The notes under the pieces are model-generated. The model saw only the letters and a program-made list of their open reading frames with translations, did not search any database and was not told the DNA's origin. A stretch of 64,000 nt of DNA from Monarcha castaneiventris obscurior (Eukaryota > Chordata > Aves > Passeriformes > Monarchidae), in the NCBI GenBank assembly GCA_026261815.1, contig JAMPIT010000059.1, positions 21,810,001 through 21,874,000 on the forward strand, given 5' to 3'. A program made the translations under genes and the position numbers. This document shows, one piece after another, positions 15,201 to 27,200 of this stretch (position 1 is its first letter; the number at the start of each line of letters is the position of its first letter).

Positions 15201-18200
15201 AAGGCAGGTTCATTCTTAACACTGTCCTTAGAAGCCAGGTTGTGGTTTCAGTTGTAGGAGGTGGAATGTAGTAGCTGTAAAGTCCGTGTTTGAGGACATC
15301 AGCTGAGCTGCAAGGGTGGTCAGTCTAACCTACAGGAAGTTTTTGGCTGACACATGGTGAGGTTTGAGGTTGTTCTCATTTGTTTGTCTCCTCTCCACAT
15401 TCCTGATGCATATTCCCTGTTCAGGCAACAGGGAGCTGGGCAGCTGGTGCTGCTTCCAGGAGCTTTGCTGGGGAGGTGATAGCAGCACAATTCCTCAGGC
15501 TTTGTGGGCAGTATTTGTTTTGCTGCTTGGTCCCGAGCACCAGGCAAGTGAGCACAGTGTTCAGGTCTGTGAAGCTGCTGGTTGCCAAGAAGCTCATTGC
15601 ACCATGTAAATCATTTGGGACACTGATAAATTTTTTTGTTTTAGCAGCCACCTTGGATTGTGGCACGCATCTGTGAGCATTATACAGTATCTAGTGTAGA
15701 GAAGGCAAGTTTGTCACCAAAGTCATAGTGCTATCTTCTATTTCCACTGTTTACATGGTGACATCAATCGTGGCATTTTTGAAGCTCACTCTCTTTAGAT
15801 CTAGAAATCTTAAAGTACATGGCAAGTAGGTGCTTTGGAGGGGTCTCCAAACCTTTAGTAGTGAAGCAGAGACAATGTAGATAGTTTGAGAGAAGACATT
15901 CACTTTCAGAAAGCCAGATAAATGCCTGTGATACTGGCTTTCTCAAATGAATGGCTGCCCTAGATTCAGCTTGATGAAGATGAGTATGTCCGCCTGCAGC
16001 TTGCCAAACACCATTTGTGCATATTTAGCCAAAAAGATACAGTGACTGGCCTCATCAATTAAAAGTAGCATTTCAAAGGGAGAAATGATGATTTTTATTA
16101 GAAGTGGTGCAGCACTTAAATTAGCTTCAAGGAAGTTTTTAATGTAGGCAAACAATTCACATGTCAAAAAAAAATTGCATTTAGGAAAGCTGATTTTATC
16201 TCAAGTGTCTCCTTCTGAGTCAAACATTAAGGGTTATGTTGGGTTGTATACTTAAGCCAGCCTAGGAATTTCTCAGGGAAGAATGACTGTTCAGCCATCT
16301 AGAATTGCCATTTCCCTGTGACCAGCAGGGTCAGCACAGCATAGCACCTCTCAAATCAGCCTGGTCCTTTCAGGACATGTACATCTCATTGGCCTCAATG
16401 AGCTCTAAGCACACATGTAAATGCTTTGCTTAAGTTAGTTCTGGTTTGATGCTGCTTTGGCCAGCATGTAACAGAGCACCTGGAGCCATAGTACCTCTTA
16501 TCACACAGCTGTGAGGAGGAGACACATTTGTGCGGCTCCCTTATGGTGCATGCCCAGCCTAAAGTCACAGATCATCTGCACAGAGAAGACAAGACTTGTT
16601 ACATCCATTGCTTCCAGTTGTGTGTGCTCCATGCAGCAGTCCCAGGAGAGAGAGTGCTGGTAAGGCAGCAGTGAAAATGCTCTTAACCAGTCGCGGAATC
16701 TCAACAGTCTGTTTTCATCATGATCAGAAATTATGGAAGATGGGTGGAAAAAAACCCACTTCTAGGGCAAGAAGAGCCACATTCTTACTTGAATATGATG
16801 CAACAGATTGTAAGGCCATAAGTAAGGGCAGGTCTTTTCTCCACATGTTCATCTTAAAAATGGATCGAGTCAACCAAATGTGTGGTTCAGGTAACTGAGT
16901 GAAGACGGAACAAAACCTTACTGAAACAAAGGGCTGCTGACCAGCATCCATGGCTGTGAATTCTGCAGGCTTGGTGGAGATGAGCTGTGGCACCACAATT
17001 AAATCACTCAGAAGGCAGTTGAATGTTAAATTAGTTAGATTCCAATGTACTGTTACCATCTATTATAATTCATTCTTTCTCTCGCTCTTCAGATATGTAT
17101 TTGTAGACAAATCAGTTAATAGTTACTTCGATAACCACATTGATGTTAAGGAGGTTTATTGCCATTCATTTTGGATAACCCTCCGCCATGCTAATAAAGC
17201 AAAGTGAGTTTACTCTGTAGTTAACTCTTACTTCACAGTTGTATAGGAATTGGAACAAAAAAGTTGTAATAATGCTTGTCAGTGCATGACCTATCCCAAT
17301 GAGGTGATAGTGGTGGGGTTCTTCTCTCTACTGCATGCAGTTAGTGTCAATGCAGGAGACACAGGAGCTTCCTGCTGCTCTGGCCCAAGGTGATGTTGAC
17401 TCACCTGTGTGTGGCCTCTGTGGCAGCATGGAGAGCTGTGATCCACACAGCTCCTCCCTCTCATATTTATATAAAATACGAAGATATCAGTAAGGGAGCT
17501 TTTTGTTTGACTTATGCTGAAAATTTCAGAATTACCAGAAATAACTGATTTGATTTTGATGTGGTTCTCAGAAATGTCAAAGAGCTCAGGGATGAAACTT
17601 TCCAACTCTCACTGGGAGGATGGGACAGGACTTCTGTGTTATAACAAAGCTGCCCAATGAGAACATATTCATTGCCTTTTCCTGTGAAATTAATGTACAC
17701 AAGAAGGAACATCTGCCTTCCTTTTCTGCCCCTGCCCTGCAAACACACATTTCACTAGTCTTGTCTCTTGTCTAGTCAGTTGCAGATCTGCAAAGCAAGT
17801 CCTGAGTATAAAACGTAAAAATGTATAGGAGTAAAAGAACAGCAGCTCAGAGGACCAAGTTCTAAGAAAAATACTGGAATTAGACTGACACTTTCTGAGA
17901 TGTACTGAGATACGTGATGTAGTAGTAATTAACACACCAGTTACATGGGGTTGAGCTGGGCCGTTCATGTGGGCCACCACACAATTCTTGCTGTACTCTA
18001 GGTGGGCATCTGTGCTGGTCACAGGAATATCCATCACTTCTGTAAACTTGAATTTCCCCTCTCTAGACTTAAAAAAGGTCTTAAATGCAGTGTTACGGGG
18101 TTCCTGATACTTAAAGGAGATCTCCAGACCACACACTGCAAGTCTGCTGCAGCACAGCTCTGGAGCAGCCCCCAGCAGCACCCTGGGCTCCCTTAGGTTG

Positions 18201-21200
18201 AAGCAAGCCTTTGGAAACGATCCAAATCAGCCAGAGCCACGTGCAGCGCACTGGGGCATTTTTGGTGCAGAGGGGCTTGCACGCTGGGCACTGTGGCAAG
18301 GCCAGTGCAGGAGCTGGGAGGCAGGGATGCTCCGGGAGCGCTGGGGAGCAGAGCCCAGAGGCAGCTGTGAATGGAGCCCTGTGCCGGGTGGGAATAATCT
18401 GCCCTTTCAGCGCTGCCCGACCTCCGGTGTCCTAGCAACACAAAGCTGCTCGGCTGAATATTTCGTGGCGTTCCTCATTTGCACATGTCAGATACTGGCT
18501 GTGATTTAAGCCTGGCTGATTGCCCATTACGGCTTTCGAACAACAGGCTCATTACAGGAAGGAGAGGAGAAAGGGCTACTTAGGAGATAATTTTATAAAA
18601 CCACGTACTTTTCTTCGGCAGAGGAACGGCTCTGAAATGTTTCCTTGCTTGAGAAAGCACGGAGCAGCAAGTCTGAGCATTACGTCAGCCTTGTGCTTTG
18701 TAGGCATCTTACGTGGAGAGAATGGACAGTGTGCAGGGGAAAAATGCATTGGAGAAGCTGCTGGGGGCCTCAGTACTGAAAGGAGGTGTGACCAAGTGCT
18801 AACTTTTTAATGTTTCTTGAATCCGATTTTGATTTTTGTTTCTGTGAAGTTGCTGGCCCTTGGGGCCATACAATAAGGGAGGACATTCCACATTTAAATC
18901 AACTAGAGACAACTGACACTTTTATTACTCTAAATCTTGTAGTTTGCAGAGGTGTGATTCATGATGGTTGTGTCTCCCAGCTGGGCAGCACAGGTTAGCT
19001 CACAAATCACTAAACTGATTTCTGAAATAGCAGCGAATTTTAAGTATCCTCTTTAAAGCAATGCCTCAAAATAGAAGAATATCAAGATGTAAATGGTATT
19101 TGGGCATGGGGTCCTGAAAAGATAGGGTATGATGAGATCTGGAGAAGCAGCAGGTGGGTGCCCAGGACTGAAGCAGGGAATAAAGTGAAATTTGGATTTA
19201 GAATCCTCTTCCACTTTTCTTGTGCTCTAGGAGTTGATGTCCCTTGTCCCTCTGTGGAATGCAGTGGTAGCACACTCCACCCGTGAGCTGGAAGTGAGGT
19301 TCTTCCACATCCTCCCTTTTACTTCACCTGCAGTGGACAAGAGGAGGCAATGACCCTATATCCTCTCTTCCCCTGCATGCAGCTGTAGTCTGAAAAAAGG
19401 TTGCTCAGTTTTATGTCATCAGGGAGAGCAAAGAAAATTGTGGTAATGTGGATCAAAGTTACCTGCAGTACCATTTGAGGATGTACTGCTGTAGTGATCC
19501 TGTGTTAGCATTTCAGTGAGAACTGGCTTCTTGGAGGGTTTCAAGGGTGAGATTAATTGTAGTAACAGTACACCCGGTACTGGAAACACACAGGATTAGG
19601 TTCTTACATGGATTGCTCTGAGGTTTTACAGCCATGTCAGCCTTTGGCTGGGCAAGATGAAATTCATCTTAAACATGTTCTCTCAAGCGTTTCCATCCTA
19701 GTTTTCTATACCCTGGTGAAACTTTGTCTCTTTTGGGAATAAGCTTGATACTGATCACCATTATCTGAAGAAATTGTGTTAGAGGGACCATGGTAGAACA
19801 TGTTTTTACTGCTTTTAAGCATTTAGTATTGTATTTATACGCCCAGATTGCCAGTAGTAAATTGTCAAATAACAAAAAAATCTAGTAAGGTGTTGATAAA
19901 AAGTCTTGCATGGAGGAGTGACAGAACAGTGAAAAAATTAAGAATTTAAAAAAAGATTTAAAAAAGGATTAAAAGGAGGGTGAGGTCTCAGTCTGTGTAA
20001 GTTATTTGATGACATGGAGGGTCAGGGTTTCTCCCTGCAGCTGGTCTGTGTGCAGCCTCAGCAGATGTGGAGTCGTGTGTGCACAAGTTTTCTTAACCCA
20101 TAATGAACCGTGGTGGTGTTGGTGTTGGTTGTCTTGACATGGGGTTGGTAAGGAAGGATAGCTGTCCCTGCAATTAGTACTTCACAGCATGTTTCTTCAT
20201 GGTAGGTCTGTGGCTCAGGCAGCCTGATTGATTTTCTTCAGAAGAAGCCTGCTGACTACTCACAATGTGGGGAGAATGAGGCCAGACTGGGGTTTAGTCT
20301 GCAGGGACTGGAGGCTTTAGTGAGGATGACCTCAGATGAAATGGCAACAGATCCCTCACAGGTGGAAAGGAGGGTCCATGAAAAGTTCCAGCTGGGGTCT
20401 GTGCTTCGAGTCCCACCTTCTGTCAGTGTGCTGAGGCCCTGCCAGCAAGGCTTCAAACCTTAAATTCCTGTTTCCCAAATGCTTTGAATTGCCTGTCTCA
20501 CATGGATGGTCCTGCAGTTCTGGGACAAACAGCCCATGGGACTTGCTGTGCATTTCAATGGAGCCCCTGAATAATGTATTCAAACAACAAGGGCTCACTT
20601 CAGCTGAAAGTTTAGGCAATCACTTACAGAGCTCTAAATATGCCCTTAGAAAACTTAGGTATCTCCAGCGTTGAAGCCTGTGCCTTTAACAATCCATTCC
20701 TATTCCATGAAATTGTAACCAGTGTGTGAGAAATAGCAGTGACTCTGAGTAGCTAGCATTCCTCTGGGCTCATATGAGAGAGGCAGCAAATCCTGGCTTC
20801 CTTTAGAAGAAATCATGGATACCTTTAAAAAGGAAGGTTCACAAAGAGGCTGTTGTGTATTTACTCAGGGGTAGTGTTTAGTCCATACAAACCCATCAAA
20901 AAGATCACTCTGAAATGCCAGAGTACAGAGACAATAACTAATAAAAAGTAGATTAAATAGCCCTGCAATTGTGATTTTATTGTTGCTGATGAAAGCATGA
21001 AATCTCAGCAAGCCAGTCTGAATAATTTGAGCATCTTTTCCTTAATAAAGCAGTGGAGAGCTAGTTCCAGCTCTTCTCTTTGCTGAATATAATCAAGCAG
21101 GACCTGAAAAATGACTACAGCATCTTTATGGATGGATCCAATTCAACAGTGACTTGGCCTGGTTGAAATCTTTAAACACCAGTGCAAATGTGTAGCAGTG

Positions 21201-24200
21201 TACAGCCTCATAGCTCTTAAATGGGCTGCAGTCTTAAAAATGTTCTTGGGATGCCCTTGCTTGTAAAGTAAGCTGGGTGACAGGCTGAATATAAATACAG
21301 GAGCATTTTCACATTCAATTATTGAGTCTCCTGCTTTGACTGTTTTGGTAGAGTAGAAGACTGCTAAAATTACAGTGTTCCTTGTATTCAGTACTATTTT
21401 TAGCACAGGAAACTTTAACCTGTGGCCTGAGAGTGGCTAATTTTGCAGTCTCTCTCTTATCTGAAATACTCAGGGCTGGAAGATGAGTGATGCAGGTCAG
21501 ATGCAGTAGCAGGAGTTGAAGTGATCAGCTAATGGTGTAAATGTTTGCTGCTGGTAAATGCAGCACTTTCACGTTCAGACCTGCAGACTGTAAAAAGAGC
21601 CAGCATGTCATTACTGAGCTTGCAGTGAAATCTGGCATGGAGTTTGCAGCAGAACTCTTCTGAGTTGCAATATACCCGTGAGATTGTTGCAATATGCCCA
21701 TGTTCTTTTTTCTAGCAAGTTACCACCAGCAGTGTCAGTCATTTTTAAAGGCTTTTTATGGGGTTTTGGGGTGGGTGTGTGGGAAAAGGCCAGGAGAACT
21801 TTGGACATGTGAAACGCTTACTGTTATTTCAAGTTTATTCAAATATTCCTTGACTTGCCAGCGCCATAAAGTAGAAATCCCAAATAAATATTAATTGTGG
21901 CATATTCTTTGTTTTTGTTTGTCCTGTATTTTTATGGTGTTTATCTGGAAACGAGTACTTTGCTACAGTAAGGGAATGCCTTCCAAAACAAAGCAGGCAT
22001 CAAACTTGTCTGTGTTTCAACCCAAACCTGTTCCAGTAAGAGCTGGCTGCATGCTGGAGAAAAATGTAGAGGGTTTCTTCCTTTGAAATAGGCTTTTAGG
22101 TGAGCGGGACCTAATGCTCCAGGTCCGTGGGCAGGACATGCTCAGGTTTTAATGTTCCTTGTGCTGGAAGCATATCAATTCTGAGGTCAAAAATCTGTTG
22201 AATAAGCTGTTATTATCAAAGTTGGTGGTGCAAATGAGTGAAGAAATGATGGCTGGAAAAGCAGGGGGTGAAATGATTTGTTGGAGGTAGGGGGATGACA
22301 CACACAGCAGTGCAGCTGCACTCTCCAGGTTTGACAGGCCTAATCTCTGCCTGTCCTGGTGTCACAGAGCATTTTCCTATTGCAGGCAAGGGCTTTTCCC
22401 TTTCACTTCTTTCAAGTTACTGCCTTGAATCCTTGACACCCAGTAAAGGCTGCCAAGCAGTACATTTGGATGAGAATCACTGAGCATAATTTGATTTAAA
22501 AAAGGCAAACAATGGGCATGCAGAATTCTTCATATCAGTTCAGCTGGATTATAAATATTCGAAATTAAATTAGTCACATTTTTAAAACTTAACTGTGAGG
22601 AAAGCCTGGTGTTTGTTTTACTTGTGGAGCTGATGACTGAAATCAGACAACCAGGAGACCATTTCAGAAACATCTAGCTTAGTAAGTCCTGCTATTTCTG
22701 ACAAATTATACACATTTATATGTCAAAATTAGTTCAAAACCCCCTATAAAACAGAGAACGAGTGACCTCTTTTTAAAGTTCTTACATTTTCTCCAGAGTA
22801 AAACTGCCAGGATTTCATTTTAGGAGTAAAAGAGCAGATGTAGAGAAGCTAAGACATTGGAAGAAGTTAAAAAATTATTTTTTTCACATCTTCTTGTCTG
22901 TTTCATCTTTTCTTTCTCTGCATGTATCTTCCACTAAAGGCTTTCCTAAGCCAGGGAAAGCAACACTTTCAAGACACAGTAGCAAAGCTGACATAGTTCT
23001 GTTCAAGTTCTTACAGTGAAATTGAGAAACAAGGGAGTGGGATTTTTTCCCTTTCTCCTCTCACCCCCACCCCTCTTTCCAGTCTGTCTGTGAACTCCCT
23101 CCTGCCTACATAAAGTCTGTGAGGCTGCTGTAATTCCCCATTATTGTGCCTGTACTCTGGTGAGGCAGCCAGGAGTTCAGGGAAGAAGAAGGATTTCCAC
23201 AGGGTGAAGTCAGGTATGTTCTGTGTTTCAGCAGATGGTTGATTTCTGTGCAAATGATGCACAGAACAAAAAAGTGTTGTGTTCTCTGTGTCATTCAGGC
23301 CTTGGGGTCTTCACTAAGGGTACTGTCCAAGGAAAGGGGATGGTGTTTTTTCCTGAAGCTCAGTCAGGCTGTAATCTGAAGAGCTATTCTATCTTTAAAA
23401 TTATGCGTAGGTGTTAGATGTCTGTCCTAATGGCTGCTTCTAATTGTGATTTCAGGCAGCTTTGCCATTTAGGAGACTCACGACAGATCAGAGCAAGCAT
23501 TTAGCAGCTTAAGGAGCCAAAGTCTTGCCAGCACAGACTCCAGGTCATATTAAAGTCTTGGCTTTGGTGCTGTCTGGTGCAAATTCATTGGGGACTTTTG
23601 GATCCAGGAAATCATGAATTACATGTTGTGTCTGCACCACAAAAATAAAGCACCCTTATCATGTGGAACAGACCTGGCTGGTAGCTATTAATTTCACATT
23701 GATATTGCTCAGTGCCCTAACATGACTGATGTGATTCTAGCTGTTGTCCGGTGATTTTGTGTGCTGGAGTGGTTCAGTGCTGCCATTCCATGATAAAAGT
23801 GAAATATGTATTGAAAATTTATTTGATTGCATCTCAGAGACAATTTTGGAACCTATCTGTTGACCTTCTCTTCTGTTGCCTTCTCTTTTGTAAATTTGAT
23901 CTTACTTTGCAGGATTCTTAGTTTTAGGAATTATTTCAAATTTTTACTGTGGAAGATATATTGTCTTAAAATCAGTCATGGTTCTGTTGTCTGTTTGAAA
24001 TTTTCCTAGAGAATACAATTGCTTCCCAAGTGTTCATTTGTGAAACAAGTCAAGCTTTAACAGCAATACAGATAGAAATTTAGCAGACCCCAGAGATGAG
24101 TCCTGTCCTTTATTACTTTGGTATCAATAGGAAAGTTATCTTGCTTACCACAGGAAGTCTGAAGGAGCACCAGCAAAGAGGGAAGGCTCATCATCAGCTG

Positions 24201-27200
24201 CACAAATAACCCTCTGCCTGGAATTTGATACTGTTGCAGGTTTAACTCATTGCTGCACCAAGCGCTGTACAAGTGGTTGTCATTCTTGTCTTAGAGGGTG
24301 TAGTGGTTTGGTTTGGTTTGGTTTGAAATCCATAATGTACTCATTTTCCTTCTGTAAGATAAGAATTAGGAGAAAGCAAAGCAGGCTAAACCATGACAGA
24401 AGGTCTGCAGTTCAGTAGTGGGATATGTGCAGTTCTCGCCCTCTGGTTCAATAAAGGCACATGAAATTGATTTTTTAAATTGTGAGAAGTCCTGCTGGAA
24501 GCCCTGGAAGTTATGCTCAAGGTTATCCCTGCCAGCAAGTGTTTATGTGATTGAGGCTGAAATCCTTGTCCTCCACAGCGTAAAACCACCTGGGGCAGTA
24601 ATACCACCCTGTTGTAGGGTGGATATGCTGGATGATGTGGTGGTTTGCATGGTACTGCACTTGTTACTTCTGGTTGGTTTGTTTTTATTAGATGTGGCAA
24701 ACCCTGTGTGCATTTTGGCATTTAGGGTTTCAGCTCCCTCTTTGACCAGCAGCAGCTTCTCCTTACTGAGGCCTGAAGAACTGCTGTGATAGGGGTTCAG
24801 TCAAAAACCCCAAAGTAATGGGGGGAGAGGGGGGTATTTTAATATTTCATATTGAAAAGAGTAAGAGATGAGTCCAGCATGTCTCTTACCACCTACCCTC
24901 AGTTTGCTCAAAGCAGCCACACTTGTTGCAGATGTAATTCCAATGATATGCCAGGAGGATTTGACACTTCAGTTTAATGTCTCATGTGTCTGTGAGTAAT
25001 TAAAAATAGCGAGTAATGTAAAGTGATGGAGTGATTAAAGTATGCGTTTAAAGTTGCCATGGTCTCTGTGTTGTCCCGTGTTGATACCATGCTAACATCT
25101 CTTGCAATGTTTCATGGTTTTTTTAAAAAATGCAGGTGTTTGAAATTAGGTGTGACGTCTGTGTGACAATCCCACCTTCTAGTGACAGAGCAGGGCTGTT
25201 TCCAACTTCTGTAGTTGCAGAGAAAGTGTTACCAAAATGTTGCTTCTTCCTCTGTGACTCAAGTTTTTTGAAACAGTAACATGAGCTTTCAAGCCAGGTG
25301 TGGTGCTGACTTTTGACTTGTTAAGTGCCTGGATGTGGCAGTAAAAGGGTTAGGTGGTACAGCAGCCATGTGTCTCTCAAAGCAGGAGCTGCTCCCTGGC
25401 AGAGGGAGAGGCTGCCTAGTGAGAGAGACATCTGCCATGTCACCAGCATTTCGCCTGTATCCCCGCTCCCATCCATGCATCTGCCTCCCCACCTCAGCAC
25501 ACCAAAAACGCTGCTGCGTTTGCAAGTCTTGTGAAAAATGCCACCTTTTGAGCCAGCAAGTTTGGGTGGGGTAAAAGGACTAAAAGTAGTTTTAGTGTTA
25601 AAAAAGAGCTGTGTGTGCTTGTGGCCTTGAGTTATACAAGGTGAAAAGCAAAAGCTTTTCCTCACAACTTTTGTGTACATCTGTGTCCATCCTTCGCCCT
25701 TCCCATCGGGCATCATCAGCCACCTGCATAGAGGCAGCCAGGTGTGTGCATGGACATGCAAAGGGCAGCTTTGCCAGGGTGCTTCCCTGACACTGGATGC
25801 CACACAGTGGGCACATGCAGGAAATCCTGCTGGCAATACCAGCCATGGCAATATCGATATCCTCACTGAAAGCGCTCATGCTGCGTGGTCTCTGAAATAC
25901 AGAGATTTTACTCGCGGTGGCCAAATCCAAATGAAACACGTTGTTGAGAAAGATGAGTTTGTTCACACCTTTCACAGAGGTGCTTTCTCCCTCTGGTGTC
26001 ACCACTGGCACACAGTGTTTTGTTTCGTGAATAAAGGCACTGATAGGAAAGGTTACACTAGACAGTTAAAATGAACTTTTGAGTCCATGCTTTCCTGAAG
26101 GTACTTTTTATAAAAAGTTAAAATCTGGGGGTGTAATTTATTTGTTAAGTTGAATTTATTTGTCACGTTAAAATTTGGAGGAGTAATTTGTTTGCGAAGT
26201 TGAACAAGAGGCATGATTAAAGCCAGTTCATAAATGCCAAGACAGTCCTCTGTTTGACAGTTTCCCAGGGCCTGGTCTTGCTGTCATTTCTGTCAGCTGA
26301 AGAACTTCAGATCTTTATGTGAACCATTAACTGTATCTGTGAGATCTCACTCCCAAACTTCTTGCAAAATGCTAAACTCTAGTCCAGCTCTGCAAATGGC
26401 TGCGGAGGAGGGTCAGCTGATGGGTTAAAGTGGATGATGATGATAATTCATGCTGATGAATTAAATGGGGTGTTTGCATGTGGTGGCATTTCCGTATGGG
26501 GGTTGCCTGTGTTTTGCCAGGCAGCAATTAGTGCTATCTTGAGCAGCTTTGCATGGCTCTGTCTGGGTTACCTCAAACCATGGGGAAAGCACAGGTGACT
26601 CGGGGGGCTCTCAGATGGGATGAGAGCATTCCTGAGGCTCCCAATGGCAGAACCATACTGATCACTATTCACAGGTTTTCACAACTGAGTGGCTGTGGCG
26701 TTTATCTGTTTTCAAAATGGAAAACGATGCTGAAAGAACTTCAGGCAAACTAAGGGAAACTTACTTCAGATAAGCAGGGTGGGGGGGGTGTTCTGTTTGC
26801 AGAAGAGAATATTTCTACTATTCAGAATAGCAATAAATGGGAACTCTTTTAAATACAGCTTATTTAAATTCGAGGTACCACTGGCAAACTTTCATCCCTA
26901 TCCATAGCAGATAATTGTCAATACAATAAAAACTGAATATTTTCTGTCCTTCTGATTTTGTTTTTTATTAAATCCATATCAAATCAATGCATTTATGTAT
27001 CTTCAGCATTTGGAATCATCTACAGGGACTCTAAATTCAATTGCTGAAGAAGCAAAATAGTCAAGCTTATGCTGTTGACCTGTTAGCTGCCTGTGCTTCT
27101 TTCTGTTGTTTCTTCCTGCACAGCAATGGCCTGCAAATATTCATGAAATGGAAAGAGACAGTTGATTAGATGAAATGGTTGTAAATGCTCTGTCTGTGGG

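Noticed and set aside
17690..18181. 163-codon open frame on - strand
   Set aside because: No protein features recognised; adjacent to the CpG patch, so base composition explains it.
24305..24325. GGTTT repeat as a possible interstitial telomere
   Set aside because: Unit is not TTAGGG and there are only four copies; ordinary microsatellite.
25321..25866. 181-codon open frame on - strand in the large intron
   Set aside because: No recognisable motif, no promoter or splice context; several overlapping frames in both directions suggest a locally stop-poor, GC-richer stretch.
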